A DNA stretch of 64,000 bases from Microvirga sp. KLBC 81. GTDB taxonomy: Bacteria > Pseudomonadota > Alphaproteobacteria > Rhizobiales > Beijerinckiaceae. This document shows, in pieces, positions 10,423 through 18,121 of the stretch (the first letter of the stretch is position 1; every line of letters starts with the position of its first letter). The position numbers and the translations under genes were made by a program. The notes beneath the pieces are model-generated. The model did no database searches, was not told the origin of the DNA, and saw only the letters and a program-made list of their open reading frames with translations. The stretch covers positions 33,480-97,479 of the forward strand of contig NZ_QDAH01000014.1 in assembly GCF_003075415.1 (NCBI RefSeq), in the 5' to 3' direction.

Positions 10423-10707
10423 GTGCCAGACGATTTCTGGAGCAGGCGGATCGACATCTCTTGTCCGCATTGTCGACAGACGTTCAAGGTGCGGCTTCGC
10501 AAGCTTCAGTTCGGGGCTGGTCTCGTCTGCAGACGATGCCGCTATGAGTTTGATGCAGCGCCCAACTCTGATTTGCGCGAGGTGCAAGTTGCGCTCGCTC
10601 AGGTCCGAAAACTTGAGGCGCAGTGGAGAGCCGGTGCCCTGCGGGAAGAGAGTTTCCAATCCGAGGTATTCTCCAACGACTCCACCGATAGTCTCATTGC
10701 TACCTGA
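10423..10707 (+). CDS. Small zinc-ribbon protein, function unknown
   Basis: A 94-residue protein with two CxxC knuckles: CPHCRQTF at residues 14-21 and CRRC about 15 residues later, a pattern for one bound zinc. The C-terminal half is polar and probably helical. The start is GTG, supported by a strong GGGAGG ribosome site five bases before it. It stands alone between an IS6 remnant and a DUF6894 gene. The ribbon resembles the small MJ0042-like or transposon-linked zinc fingers; no function can be assigned. Confidence 0.6.
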   Translation: MPDDFWSRRIDISCPHCRQTFKVRLRKLQFGAGLVCRRCRYEFDAAPNSDLREVQVALAQVRKLEAQWRAGALREESFQSEVFSNDSTDSLIAT

Positions 10708-11065
10708 ACCCCCGACATGGCGGTGAACCACCATGAGCTGCCCTCAGAGTCTTGGCGGGATCTAAGAATCCTGTCTGCAAGCGGAAACGGAATGCCCCTC
10801 CGTAGCCTATAAATGGCGCAGCCATTTCCGTGGCTGAGACCTTTCAGCTCTCCAGTATTAGGATGAGCATCAATGGATGCGGCGGCTGTATCATCGCTGT
10901 TTCTATTTCCGGCGAGAATTGAGGATCGTGCAATCCCGGTGATTTCCGAAGCCGGCCTGCTCGCCAATGTACCGAGTGTCGTATTCAAGCACGGTTGGAC
11001 AGTCGCCCGTGATGGGACCTTCGAGCTTCCCACGCTTGTTGCCTCTGGGGGTCAGGAGCAGGCTC

Positions 11066-11302
11066 ATGGTGGAACGCTACTATTTTCATCTCAGGGACGA
11101 GCATGGTTTCGTCCATGATTGTGAGGGTAACGAGTTTTCTGATGACGAGGCTGCCAAGAGTGCTGTTTACGCTGTGATCCAACGCATTGTCTGCTCGCCT
11201 CAGGTCTTCGGCAATGTCTTGAATTGGAGAGGCTGCGACTTCATGATCACACATGAGAGAGGTCGAGTTGTCGCTCTTATCGTGTTTTCCTCTGGCAGGT
11301 GA
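11066..11302 (+). CDS. DUF6894 family small protein
   Basis: A 78-residue protein opening MVERYYFHLRDEHGFVHDCEG, which is the signature of the DUF6894 family (YYFHLRDG...D.EG.E..D...A). Such proteins are very common as multiple paralogues in Methylobacterium, Microvirga and Bradyrhizobium and have no known function. The internal ATG is chosen because AGGAG precedes it by about seven bases and the family motif begins at residue 4. Confidence 0.75.
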   Translation: MVERYYFHLRDEHGFVHDCEGNEFSDDEAAKSAVYAVIQRIVCSPQVFGNVLNWRGCDFMITHERGRVVALIVFSSGR

Positions 11303-11636
11303 CCCGACTTGCCCCAAGGAGACAACTAACCTCTCGTCGGATATTCGCTTGGAAGCGCAGGCCCAGATACGTGACCAGTCGTATCATCTCCATGGAACCT
11401 AACGAGTCAGGTGCCCGCACCTGCGTCACTTTCTCTGAAACCAGCTAGCTCGCCGACAATCTGGACAAGCTCACTCCCGCTCACATTTTTTTGAACCCGC
11501 ACGCATCCGTTGTGTCCTCTCGGAAAACCAACGCGCACATCGGCTCGATCGGAAGCCTCCGATGTTTTTTAACCTTTGAGCAACATCCAGCTGAAAGCTT
11601 GCAGGGCATTCCACCTCACTAGCGAGTATTCCGTAG
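11303..11636. other. Gap with no gene recognised
   Basis: 334 bp upstream of the IalB-like gene. No protein, RNA or clear repeat is seen; it must contain the promoter of the small secreted protein genes that follow. Confidence 0.5.
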
Positions 11637-12134
11637 ATGAAATTGACAGGCATTGCCGTTGCATTCGCTGCTCTCTCCAGCACCTGCGCTGCAGCGCAGA
11701 CACCACGGCTCCTAGGCTCTTATGGCAAATGGACCGCCTGGACCTTCAACGAGAACAACTCAAAGGCATGCTACGTCTACTCGGATGCCCTGTCGAAGAA
11801 GCCCGAGGCTCTCGATCATGGCAGGGTCGGCCTCTCCGTCCGCCGTCTCAACAGCGGAAAAACCCGGACCGAGGCGAGCCTTCAGACAGGCTATGACTTT
11901 GCGCCGTATGCGATCCAAGTCGCTGTCGGTAGCAAGCGCTTCACAATGATTCCGCGGGGCCACTATGCCTGGCTGCGAAAAACGGAGCGCGAGAAGGAGT
12001 TCGCACAGGCGCTTTCAAAAGGCCGGACGCTGACCGTTGAGGCTGTCTCGCGAAGGGGGAACAAGACAATCTATACCTTCTCACTCAAGGGCTTTAGCGC
12101 GGCCATACGCAAGGCACGCCGGACCTGCCGGTGA
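11637..12134 (+). CDS. Invasion-associated locus B (IalB)-like secreted protein
   Basis: A 165-residue protein with a signal peptide of about 20 residues (MKLTGIAVAFAALSSTCAAA) and a mature domain matching the IalB family: LLGSYGKWTAWTF at the start, a central TGYDFAPYAIQVAVGSKRF block, AWLRKTEREKEFAQALSKG, and a C-terminal SLKGFSAAI...CR with paired cysteines. IalB-like proteins are widespread periplasmic proteins in Rhizobiales, named after a Bartonella factor; outside Bartonella their role is unknown. The SH3-domain gene begins four bases downstream. Confidence 0.85.
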   Translation: MKLTGIAVAFAALSSTCAAAQTPRLLGSYGKWTAWTFNENNSKACYVYSDALSKKPEALDHGRVGLSVRRLNSGKTRTEASLQTGYDFAPYAIQVAVGSKRFTMIPRGHYAWLRKTEREKEFAQALSKGRTLTVEAVSRRGNKTIYTFSLKGFSAAIRKARRTCR

Positions 12135-12138
12135 GCCG

Positions 12139-12729
12139 ATGAAGGTTCGTATTCTTCGTCCTGCTCCCACGATCGTGGCGCTCCTCACGATCTTTGTTCA
12201 GCAGGCTCTCGCCTCCTCATCCCTCCCGCGCTTTGCATCGCTGAAGAGGCCAGTTACGAACGTGCGTGCCGGACCCGGTACACAATATCCCATCCGGTGG
12301 ATTTACCAACGGCAGGGACTCCCGGTTGAGATCATCGCCCGATTCGGGAACTGGCGCCGGGTCAGGGGCAGCGATGTTTCCGACGGTTCGATCCATGGTG
12401 CCCTGCTTTCCACACGGAGGACGGCCCTCATCAGTCCCTGAAGCAAGTCCACTATCAACTTGCGGGCACGCCCAAACGAGAGAGCCGCTGTTGTCGCAAG
12501 GCTCGAACCGCGAGTTCCTGTTCGCCTTGGCCGGTGCGATCGCACCTGGTGCGCAGTGGGAGTCCCGGAGCATGATCTCAGCGGCTATGTCCGGCAGGTG
12601 AAGCTCTGGGGGGCTATCCGGACGAAACCATTGGGCCCGCTCGTTCGAGAATCTGAGGAGCGTCAGACGACGACCGCCGATAAAACCCACGTGAGGACCT
12701 CACTTGAGAAGTGGCGCGACTTCTTCTGA
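12139..12729 (+). pseudogene. SH3-domain secreted protein interrupted by an in-frame TGA
   Basis: Reading from ATG 12139, a signal peptide (about 20 residues) is followed by a bacterial SH3 domain (SLKRPVTNVRAGPGTQYP, LPVEIIARFGNWRRVR). The frame meets TGA at 12439-12441 and then continues without any shift through a second SH3 copy (NLRARPNERAAVVARLEP, DLSGYVRQVKLWG) to a stop at 12729. Homologues of this two-SH3 family have tryptophan at the interrupted site (RTALIAPW), so a single TGG to TGA change explains the break. Either a recent nonsense mutation, readthrough, or a base-call error; product otherwise about 196 residues. Cell-envelope role presumed. Confidence 0.8.
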
Positions 12730-12745
12730 CCATCTTCGCCAAACA

Positions 12746-12773
12746 AGAGGATCAGGGGCAGCCTTGATCCTCT
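12746..12773. terminator. Hairpin between SH3 and peptidoglycan-binding genes
   Basis: Arms AGAGGATCA and TGATCCTCT (9 bp) with a 10-nt loop just after the SH3 stop. No T-tract follows, so factor-independent termination is uncertain. Confidence 0.45.
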
Positions 12774-12793
12774 GAATATCCTGAGAGGTACAG

Positions 12794-13402
12794 ATGATGC
12801 CCAGACATCCGCACGCAAGATCACTAAACCACCTTGCGCTTCCCATCACACTGGCTCTCGCCGCCGTTTCCGGTTGGGGGCTGCTGTTCGCCTCGAGGCA
12901 ATCGGCCGCCGAGTTCGAGGAGCATCTGCGTGGTCAGGCCTCCAGCTTGCATCAGAGGCAAATGGAGTTGCTTGACGAGCGCGCTCAGATGAAAGCTGCC
13001 GTCGCCAATATCGAGAAGCTCCGATCAGAGATTGCTGCTCTGCGCCAAGAGCAGAAAAGCCTGAAGCAGGCGCGAGACCAAGCCCAGGCAGAACTTGCCC
13101 GCGTTCAGGCGGAGCGGGAAGCAGTGCGGGATCGTTCAAGTCAGACTCAGTCTGCGGGAGGTGGAGCAGCCTCACCAACCGCCCATGGAGTGGAGCCTGA
13201 TCATGCTAGCATTGTCGCGGCGCAGAGTGCCCTGATGAAACTCGGCTACGGTCCTCTTGTGGTAGACGGAATTGTCGGGCCGAGCACACGTCAGGCCATC
13301 GAGGATTATCAGCACGATCATGGGCTGAGAGTGATCAGCGAGCTGGATCCGTCGACGCTGAGTCAGCTCACCGCTCCGGACAAGACTGCGACACTGGAGT
13401 AA
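12794..13402 (+). CDS. Membrane-anchored coiled-coil protein with peptidoglycan-binding domain
   Basis: A 202-residue protein. Residues ~15-35 are a hydrophobic anchor, ~40-115 form a charged coiled coil (repeated Glu/Gln/Lys/Arg heptads such as LRQEQKSLKQARDQAQAEL), and ~135-195 are a PG_binding_1 domain: AQSALMKLGYGPLVVDGIVGP followed by TRQAIEDYQHDHGL. It would bridge inner membrane and cell wall. GAGAGG precedes the ATG. The stop lies seven bases from an IS6 inverted repeat, so the downstream context has been lost to the insertion. Confidence 0.8.
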   Translation: MMPRHPHARSLNHLALPITLALAAVSGWGLLFASRQSAAEFEEHLRGQASSLHQRQMELLDERAQMKAAVANIEKLRSEIAALRQEQKSLKQARDQAQAELARVQAEREAVRDRSSQTQSAGGGAASPTAHGVEPDHASIVAAQSALMKLGYGPLVVDGIVGPSTRQAIEDYQHDHGLRVISELDPSTLSQLTAPDKTATLE

Positions 13403-13409
13403 GTCGCTC

Positions 13410-14230
13410 GGTTCTGTCGCAAACTCGAAGTATAGGCATTTTTCAGCGCCATTTTGCGTCGGGCTGTCTTGCAGTAACTCGGATCGGGCACATTGAGCCC
13501 AACTGCATGGGCCGCTCGGGCAGCGAGACCGAACAGCTGGTTGACCAGATGGGCTTCGCCTGTCGCTCCCGTAGCCCGGAGGATGCAGTGACTGCGACGG
13601 ATCATGCGCATAACCTCGACACCCTCAGGGTTGCGTCCGCTGTTTTCATCCTCTGGAAGCCACGCGTCGGCTGGATCACACGCTTGAGCGCGCCATGATC
13701 TGCCTCGATGATGTTATTCAAATACTTCGATTTCCGGTGTTCGATGTGTTGCGGCAAGTGGCCTTCCCTCTGCAGGCGCCGGATTGCCTTCGGATAAGAA
13801 GCCAGTTTGGCAGTCGTGATCGAGGACGGCGGATAGTCGCTCATCATCCTCGTGGCTTTGCGTAGGAAGCGATAAGCCGCTCGAGTGTTCCGGCGATCAG
13901 ACAGCATAAAATCAATGAGATGACCGTACTTGTCGACTGCGCGGAACAGGTCCTTCCATTTTCCGCCCACCCGAACATAAGTTTCGTCCACGCGCCATGA
14001 ACCAGACCGATGTCCCTGGTATTGGCGCACCCTCTTCTCCATCTCCGGAGCATAGCGCTGGCCCCAGCGAAAAATCGTAGATGGATTGACGGCGACGCCA
14101 CGCTCCTGCATCATCTCGGCCAGATCACGGCAGCTGATGGCGTACTTGCAGTACCAGCGAACACACAGCAGGATGATCTCAACCGGAAAGCGTCGGCGCT
14201 CGAACAGAGACAACGGAGCGGCTCCTCAGA
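13410..14230 (-). mobile_element. IS6-family insertion sequence, transposase frameshifted
   Basis: The left end GGTTCTGTCGCAAACTCGAAG (13410-13430) is the classical IS6 terminal repeat; the right end is degenerate and was not located with certainty, so the right limit is approximate. Contained transposase annotated separately. It separates the peptidoglycan-binding gene from the acid-sugar island. Confidence 0.75.
13435..14213 (-). pseudogene. IS6-family transposase with one-base frameshift
   Basis: From the ATG at 14213 the product matches IS6 transposases over about 195 residues: FPVEIILLCVRWYCKYAISCRDL, WRVDETYVRVGGKW, and the C-terminal catalytic helix KYLNNIIEADHGALKR, then RGFQRMKTADATLR. 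There the frame changes: the expected continuation (EVMRMIRRSHCILRATGATGEAHLVNQLFGLAA) is found in another frame from about 13611. Deletion of one G in a GGG run near 13628 accounts for this. All catalytic residues precede the lesion, so residual activity is conceivable, but the C-terminus is changed. Confidence 0.8.
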
Positions 14231-14403
14231 TTGCAGCCTTCCTTCTCAACTGCCAAGGTTAACGCATCGGTGCCTCGGCCGCTGCATCCCGAGTTGTCCA
14301 GACAGCAGAAATCGCACTGCCGGCAGCAATTGCGACTCGTAGGCTCCCCGTTGGAGCCAGTAATGCGTGCGTCTCTTGATCCATGCTCACCAATGCTCTT
14401 AAT

Positions 14404-15039
14404 TCAGTACCCGCCGAAGACTCGGCGAAGCTCTTCGACTTGGTCCGGCGTCAGCATGCGGCACGGGAGCGAACGCAGGGTGACAAGCAGCTTGGCCGTT
14501 TCCTCGAGTTCCTCGGAAGCATAGACTGCAGACGCCAAGTCGCTCCCCGTCACGATGGGACCATGGTTGGCAAGAAGCACGGCGGCGTAGCGCCCTGCAA
14601 GCTCTCGGATCAAATCCCCTGAGGCCGGATCGCCCGGTCGAACGTATGGCACCAATTTCACCTGCCCCACCCGCATGACAACATATGGAGTGAGAGGCGG
14701 GATACAATTATCTTCGTTCACATCCGACAGGCAGGATAGTGCCGTCGCATAGGTCGAATGGAGATGAACAACTGCGCCGATTCCCGACCGGCTCTCATAG
14801 AAGGCCCGGTGCAGGAACACCTCTTTCGATGGCGCATCTCCGGAGACATGACGCCAGTCCCTGTCGACCTTGGAGATCCGCTCCGGATCGAGAAAGCCGA
14901 GACAGGAGTACGTGGGTGTGATCAGCCAACCATCCTCAAGGGCGACACTGATGTTACCAGCAGAACCGACCGAAAAGCCTCTGTCGAAGAGCGATTTCGA
15001 GAAGCGTACAAGCTGTTCGCGGAGCTTGGACTCAGACAT
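14404..15039 (-). CDS. otnC: Class II aldolase-family 3-oxo-tetronate 4-phosphate decarboxylase
   Basis: A 211-residue class II aldolase/adducin protein. The zinc ligands are in HLHSTYATALS (HxH) and LLANHGPIV, and the catalytic acid lies in SKEVFLHRAFYE. In the known L-threonate/D-erythronate route, OtnC converts 3-oxo-tetronate 4-phosphate to dihydroxyacetone phosphate and CO2. Assignment to OtnC rests on its overlap with an OtnK-like kinase: the ATG lies inside the kinase stop region (ATGTCTGA, 8-base overlap). AAGGAA precedes the ATG; a longer frame of 40 more codons has no family similarity. It is the last gene of the minus-strand operon. A fuculose-phosphate aldolase-like activity is the alternative. 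Confidence 0.82.
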   Translation of the reverse strand: MSESKLREQLVRFSKSLFDRGFSVGSAGNISVALEDGWLITPTYSCLGFLDPERISKVDRDWRHVSGDAPSKEVFLHRAFYESRSGIGAVVHLHSTYATALSCLSDVNEDNCIPPLTPYVVMRVGQVKLVPYVRPGDPASGDLIRELAGRYAAVLLANHGPIVTGSDLASAVYASEELEETAKLLVTLRSLPCRMLTPDQVEELRRVFGGY

Positions 15040-16306
15040 CGGTTCCTTCCAATTTACGCAATGCCTTGAAAAAGTCCGGGGCTCCGAAATTGCCGGACTT
15101 GAGTGCCAGAGCGACGGGTTGATCGCCGCTAGACACCAACACCGGCACGCCGGGGTCAATCTCCGGCCCGATGCTCAGGGCTCCAAGATTCAATGCCGAG
15201 ATAATCGCTCCTGACGTTTCGCCGCCAGCGACAACCAGACGACGGACCCCGCTTGCGATTAGGGCCTGTGCGGTACTGGCGAACAGGGAATCCAGTACCG
15301 CTGCAACCTGCTCCCTGCCGTACTTCGCCTGAGTCTTCGCAACTTGTTCCGGATCACCGGACGAATATGCGAGAGGCGCCCTGCCCTCATGCTCCCGCAG
15401 GAATGCAACCAAGTCTGAAGGTGTCGTCTTGCCCGTCATCACATCGTCGACGCTGATGGCAAGAACGGGATGGCTCTCTGCATGCTTTTGGATCTGGCTT
15501 CGAGTCGCACCCGAGCAGCTTCCCGCCAGAATGGCTTCGGGCCCGGCGACGACGGGAGATTCAGGTCTCTGTCCCGAGGCCAGTCCCTCCGCAATAAAGT
15601 TGGCAGGCAAGCCAATGGCTATACCGGAACCACCCGTGATGAGAGGAGCGTGCCGGCAGGCCGCGCCGATCGTCACAAGATCATCGTCGGTGATGGCATC
15701 CGCGATGACCAGCATCTCGCCTTGGTTGGCCGCGCGATTGAGAGCTTCACCGATGGCGGCCGTTCCCTGGCGCACAATTGTCCATGGCACGTGCCCAACA
15801 GGTGCCGCGGACTGGCGGGCGAGCCAGCGCCTGATGTCGGGATCGGTCATCGGGTTGAGCGGATGGTTCTGCAGTCCCGACTCGTTCAGAAGCCGGTCAA
15901 AGACGAACAAATGGCCCTGGTAGACGGTCCGGCCCACCGTCGGGAAGGCCGGACAGGCGACGACACCCTTGACGCCCAGGCGCGCGGCCAACGCTTCACC
16001 GACAGGACCAATGTTGCCTTCCGCCATCGAGTCGAATGTGGAGCAGTATTTGAAGATGATCTGACGGCATTCCTGCTGCAGCAGCCATTGCAACGCCGCC
16101 AGAGACTGCTCGACGGCCTCTCGAGCCGGGATTGAACGGCTCTTAAGGGCCACCACACCACACTCGATATTCTCTGGCGCAGGGGCAGTGGGGACACCGA
16201 GGAACTGCGCCGTCCGTAACCCGCCCTGCCCCGGCAAACCCTTTGCAATGGTGTTCGCGATGTCGCTCGCGCCGGTGAAGTCATCTGCAATTACGCCAAG
16301 AAGCAT
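15032..16306 (-). CDS. otnK: Four-carbon acid sugar kinase, OtnK/DUF1537 family
   Basis: A 424-residue kinase. The N-terminal DUF1537 domain starts MLLGVIADDFTGASDIAN, with the conserved DDFTGA acid-sugar binding motif, and the C-terminal nucleotide-binding domain shows VVAGGETSGAI and PVLVSSGDQPVALALKSGNFG. OtnK phosphorylates 3-oxo-tetronates at C4. The ATG giving MLLG is preferred because family members begin there; a TTG five codons upstream overlaps the stop of the racemase-like gene and could couple translation. Placed between a racemase-fold gene and OtnC, it is the central step of the proposed pathway. Confidence 0.87.
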   Translation of the reverse strand: MLLGVIADDFTGASDIANTIAKGLPGQGGLRTAQFLGVPTAPAPENIECGVVALKSRSIPAREAVEQSLAALQWLLQQECRQIIFKYCSTFDSMAEGNIGPVGEALAARLGVKGVVACPAFPTVGRTVYQGHLFVFDRLLNESGLQNHPLNPMTDPDIRRWLARQSAAPVGHVPWTIVRQGTAAIGEALNRAANQGEMLVIADAITDDDLVTIGAACRHAPLITGGSGIAIGLPANFIAEGLASGQRPESPVVAGPEAILAGSCSGATRSQIQKHAESHPVLAISVDDVMTGKTTPSDLVAFLREHEGRAPLAYSSGDPEQVAKTQAKYGREQVAAVLDSLFASTAQALIASGVRRLVVAGGETSGAIISALNLGALSIGPEIDPGVPVLVSSGDQPVALALKSGNFGAPDFFKALRKLEGTDV

Positions 16307-16317
16307 AAGGTTGACTT

Positions 16318-16983
16318 TCAATGTCCAGACGCAACAAGGCGCTTCAACTTCGCGACAGCTGCATCCGGACTGGTGAGAACCGGGATGTTCGTTGCGGATC
16401 TGACTGCAGTCGCGGCGCGCGCAGTCGAGAAATGGGCGAGAACGATGGCGTCATACTCAGACAATTCGCGAGCCTTCTCAGCCACGAGCCTGTTATGCGT
16501 TTCGGCATCCCCTGCCCGCAGCGCAGTCATGGCAGGCTCAACCACAAAGGTCTCGATGGTTGCTTCTGGCGAAAGTCGCTGCGCTTCCTCTTTGAATTCG
16601 GCCTCCATGCTGGCTTGAGCAGGCTTGAAGGTCGCAATCATGGCGGTTCTACCGCCGCGGCGGATGGCAGCCTCGAACATTGCCTCGTTGGGCTTGAGCA
16701 CGGGAACGTCCATGAGACCCGCAGCCTTTTCGATAGCAGGTCCGAACGAGGAGCAAGTGTAGAGAATACCGTCTGAGCCAATCTTCTGGGCGTAAAAAGC
16801 CAAGTCGACGATGCGCTCGGTCAAGCATTCCGTCAGTTCGCCTGCGGCGGCGAGATCCGGCGACAGGCTGTCTTCAAGGATATTGATAGGCTCAGCCTCG
16901 GGCCAAGTGGCCGCAAGAGCCTCTTTGATAGGTTCAATGGCGACAGGGGTCGCGTGAATAAGAGCAATCCTGGGACGGGACAT
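16318..16983 (-). CDS. Asp/Glu racemase-superfamily protein with a single catalytic cysteine
   Basis: A 221-residue protein of the aspartate/glutamate/hydantoin racemase fold. The first catalytic Cys is present at residue 77 (LYTCSSFGP). The second, normally in a (A/G)C(A/T) motif after the fourth strand, is replaced: VLAHFSTA places His184 there. Two-cysteine members are racemases; single-cysteine members of the fold include arylmalonate decarboxylase and related enzymes, so the activity may be isomerisation, lyase or a different racemisation. It lies 64 bp after the transporter ATPase and directly before OtnK. It may convert a stereoisomer of the transported acid into the form used by the pathway (inference). 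Confidence 0.75.
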   Translation of the reverse strand: MSRPRIALIHATPVAIEPIKEALAATWPEAEPINILEDSLSPDLAAAGELTECLTERIVDLAFYAQKIGSDGILYTCSSFGPAIEKAAGLMDVPVLKPNEAMFEAAIRRGGRTAMIATFKPAQASMEAEFKEEAQRLSPEATIETFVVEPAMTALRAGDAETHNRLVAEKARELSEYDAIVLAHFSTARAATAVRSATNIPVLTSPDAAVAKLKRLVASGH

Positions 16984-17008
16984 GCCTGCAACTCATAAAG
17001 GTTGGAAA

Positions 17009-17036
17009 CGGCCATGATCGGTCACGATCATGGCCG
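17009..17036. promoter_or_regulatory. Strong intercistronic hairpin
   Basis: Perfect 12-bp arms CGGCCATGATCG/CGATCATGGCCG with a 4-nt loop, in the 64-bp gap between the ABC ATPase and the racemase-like gene. It has no T-tract. It may separate expression of transporter and enzyme genes by mRNA processing or partial termination. Confidence 0.55.
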
Positions 17037-17047
17037 CTGATTGATGC

Positions 17048-18121
17048 TTAGGATACAGCTGGGAAGACCCAGACGCTCTCGCGCGGGAACTCGCACCAGA
17101 CTTCTCCGGGCGGCAGAGCTTTCGTACCATGTGCCTTCACTGCGAAATCGCCTTTACGGATGCGATACTCCCAGCGGTCACCCAAAAACAGGCTATCGTC
17201 GAGCTGCATCTGCAGTCGATTAGGACCAGGAGTATCCGATACCGAAATCTGCTCAACACGGATCACAACCTGAGCATCTCCTTGGGGTACGAGGCCGTTG
17301 CTGTCCTTCACAACACCATCGAGCGCCCATCCGGCGCCCGTGACGGTCGCTTGGCCCCCGTTCAGCGCACCGAGCTTGCCACGAGCGATATTGTTGGCCC
17401 CCAGGAAGTCGGCCGCGTAGAAGCTCTTCGGGTTCGAGTAGATGTCGCGCGGCGAGCCCTCCTGAACGATCCGACCATCTTTGAGCAGGAGAATGTTATC
17501 CGCAGCAGCTAAAGCCTCCGTCTGGTCGTGAGTCACCAGAATCGCGCAGATCTCCAGGTCGAGGATCAGCTTCCTGATCCAGTAGCGGGCTTCTTCCCGC
17601 AGCTTTGCGTCCAGGTTTGAGAGAGGTTCGTCAAGCAGAAGCACGCGCGGCTCATAGACGAGCGCCCGGCAAATCGCCACACGCTGCTGCTGACCGCCCG
17701 ACAGCTGAGATGGATAGCGATCTGCAAGATGACCAAGGCCCATGCGGTCCAGGATCATCTGGATACGTCGTCCCATCTCGGTGCTGTCGACGCCGCGGAG
17801 TTTCAGACCATAGCCGACATTCTCCTTTACGGTGCGGTGCGGCCAGAGCGCATAGGACTGGAACACGAGACCAATGTTGCGCTGCTCGGGCGGCAAGGCG
17901 ATGCCCTTCTGGCTGTCCAGGGCAGTTTTATCGCCGATCCTGATATAGCCGATTTCCGGCTGCTCCAGGCCGGCGATGCAGCGCAACAGGGTGGTCTTTC
18001 CGCTACCGGATGCCCCCAGCAGGGCGACGATCGAGCCGCGTTCGGCCGTAAAGGACGCGCCCTTCAGAATGTGGACGTTACCCAGCCACTTCTCGACGTT
18101 GGTGACGGTCAGCTCAGTCAT
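17048..18121 (-). CDS. ABC transporter ATPase, iron(III)/polyamine (FbpC/PotA-like) type
   Basis: A 357-residue ATPase with Walker A GASGSGKTT, signature LSGGQQQRVAICRAL, Walker B LLLDEPLSNLDAKLREE, switch His in VTHDQTEAL, and a C-terminal TOBE-like regulatory domain (about residues 280-355). Its ATG overlaps the permease stop by eight bases (ATGACTGA). The transporter class usually carries iron(III), putrescine, 2-aminoethylphosphonate or anionic sugars; here the adjoining acid-sugar enzymes suggest an organic-acid ligand (inference). Confidence 0.9.
   Translation of the reverse strand: MTELTVTNVEKWLGNVHILKGASFTAERGSIVALLGASGSGKTTLLRCIAGLEQPEIGYIRIGDKTALDSQKGIALPPEQRNIGLVFQSYALWPHRTVKENVGYGLKLRGVDSTEMGRRIQMILDRMGLGHLADRYPSQLSGGQQQRVAICRALVYEPRVLLLDEPLSNLDAKLREEARYWIRKLILDLEICAILVTHDQTEALAAADNILLLKDGRIVQEGSPRDIYSNPKSFYAADFLGANNIARGKLGALNGGQATVTGAGWALDGVVKDSNGLVPQGDAQVVIRVEQISVSDTPGPNRLQMQLDDSLFLGDRWEYRIRKGDFAVKAHGTKALPPGEVWCEFPRESVWVFPAVS

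Noticed and set aside
10246..10734. A 162-codon minus-strand frame
   Set aside because: Overlaps the zinc-ribbon gene, which has a good ribosome site and paired CxxC motifs; the minus frame has neither.
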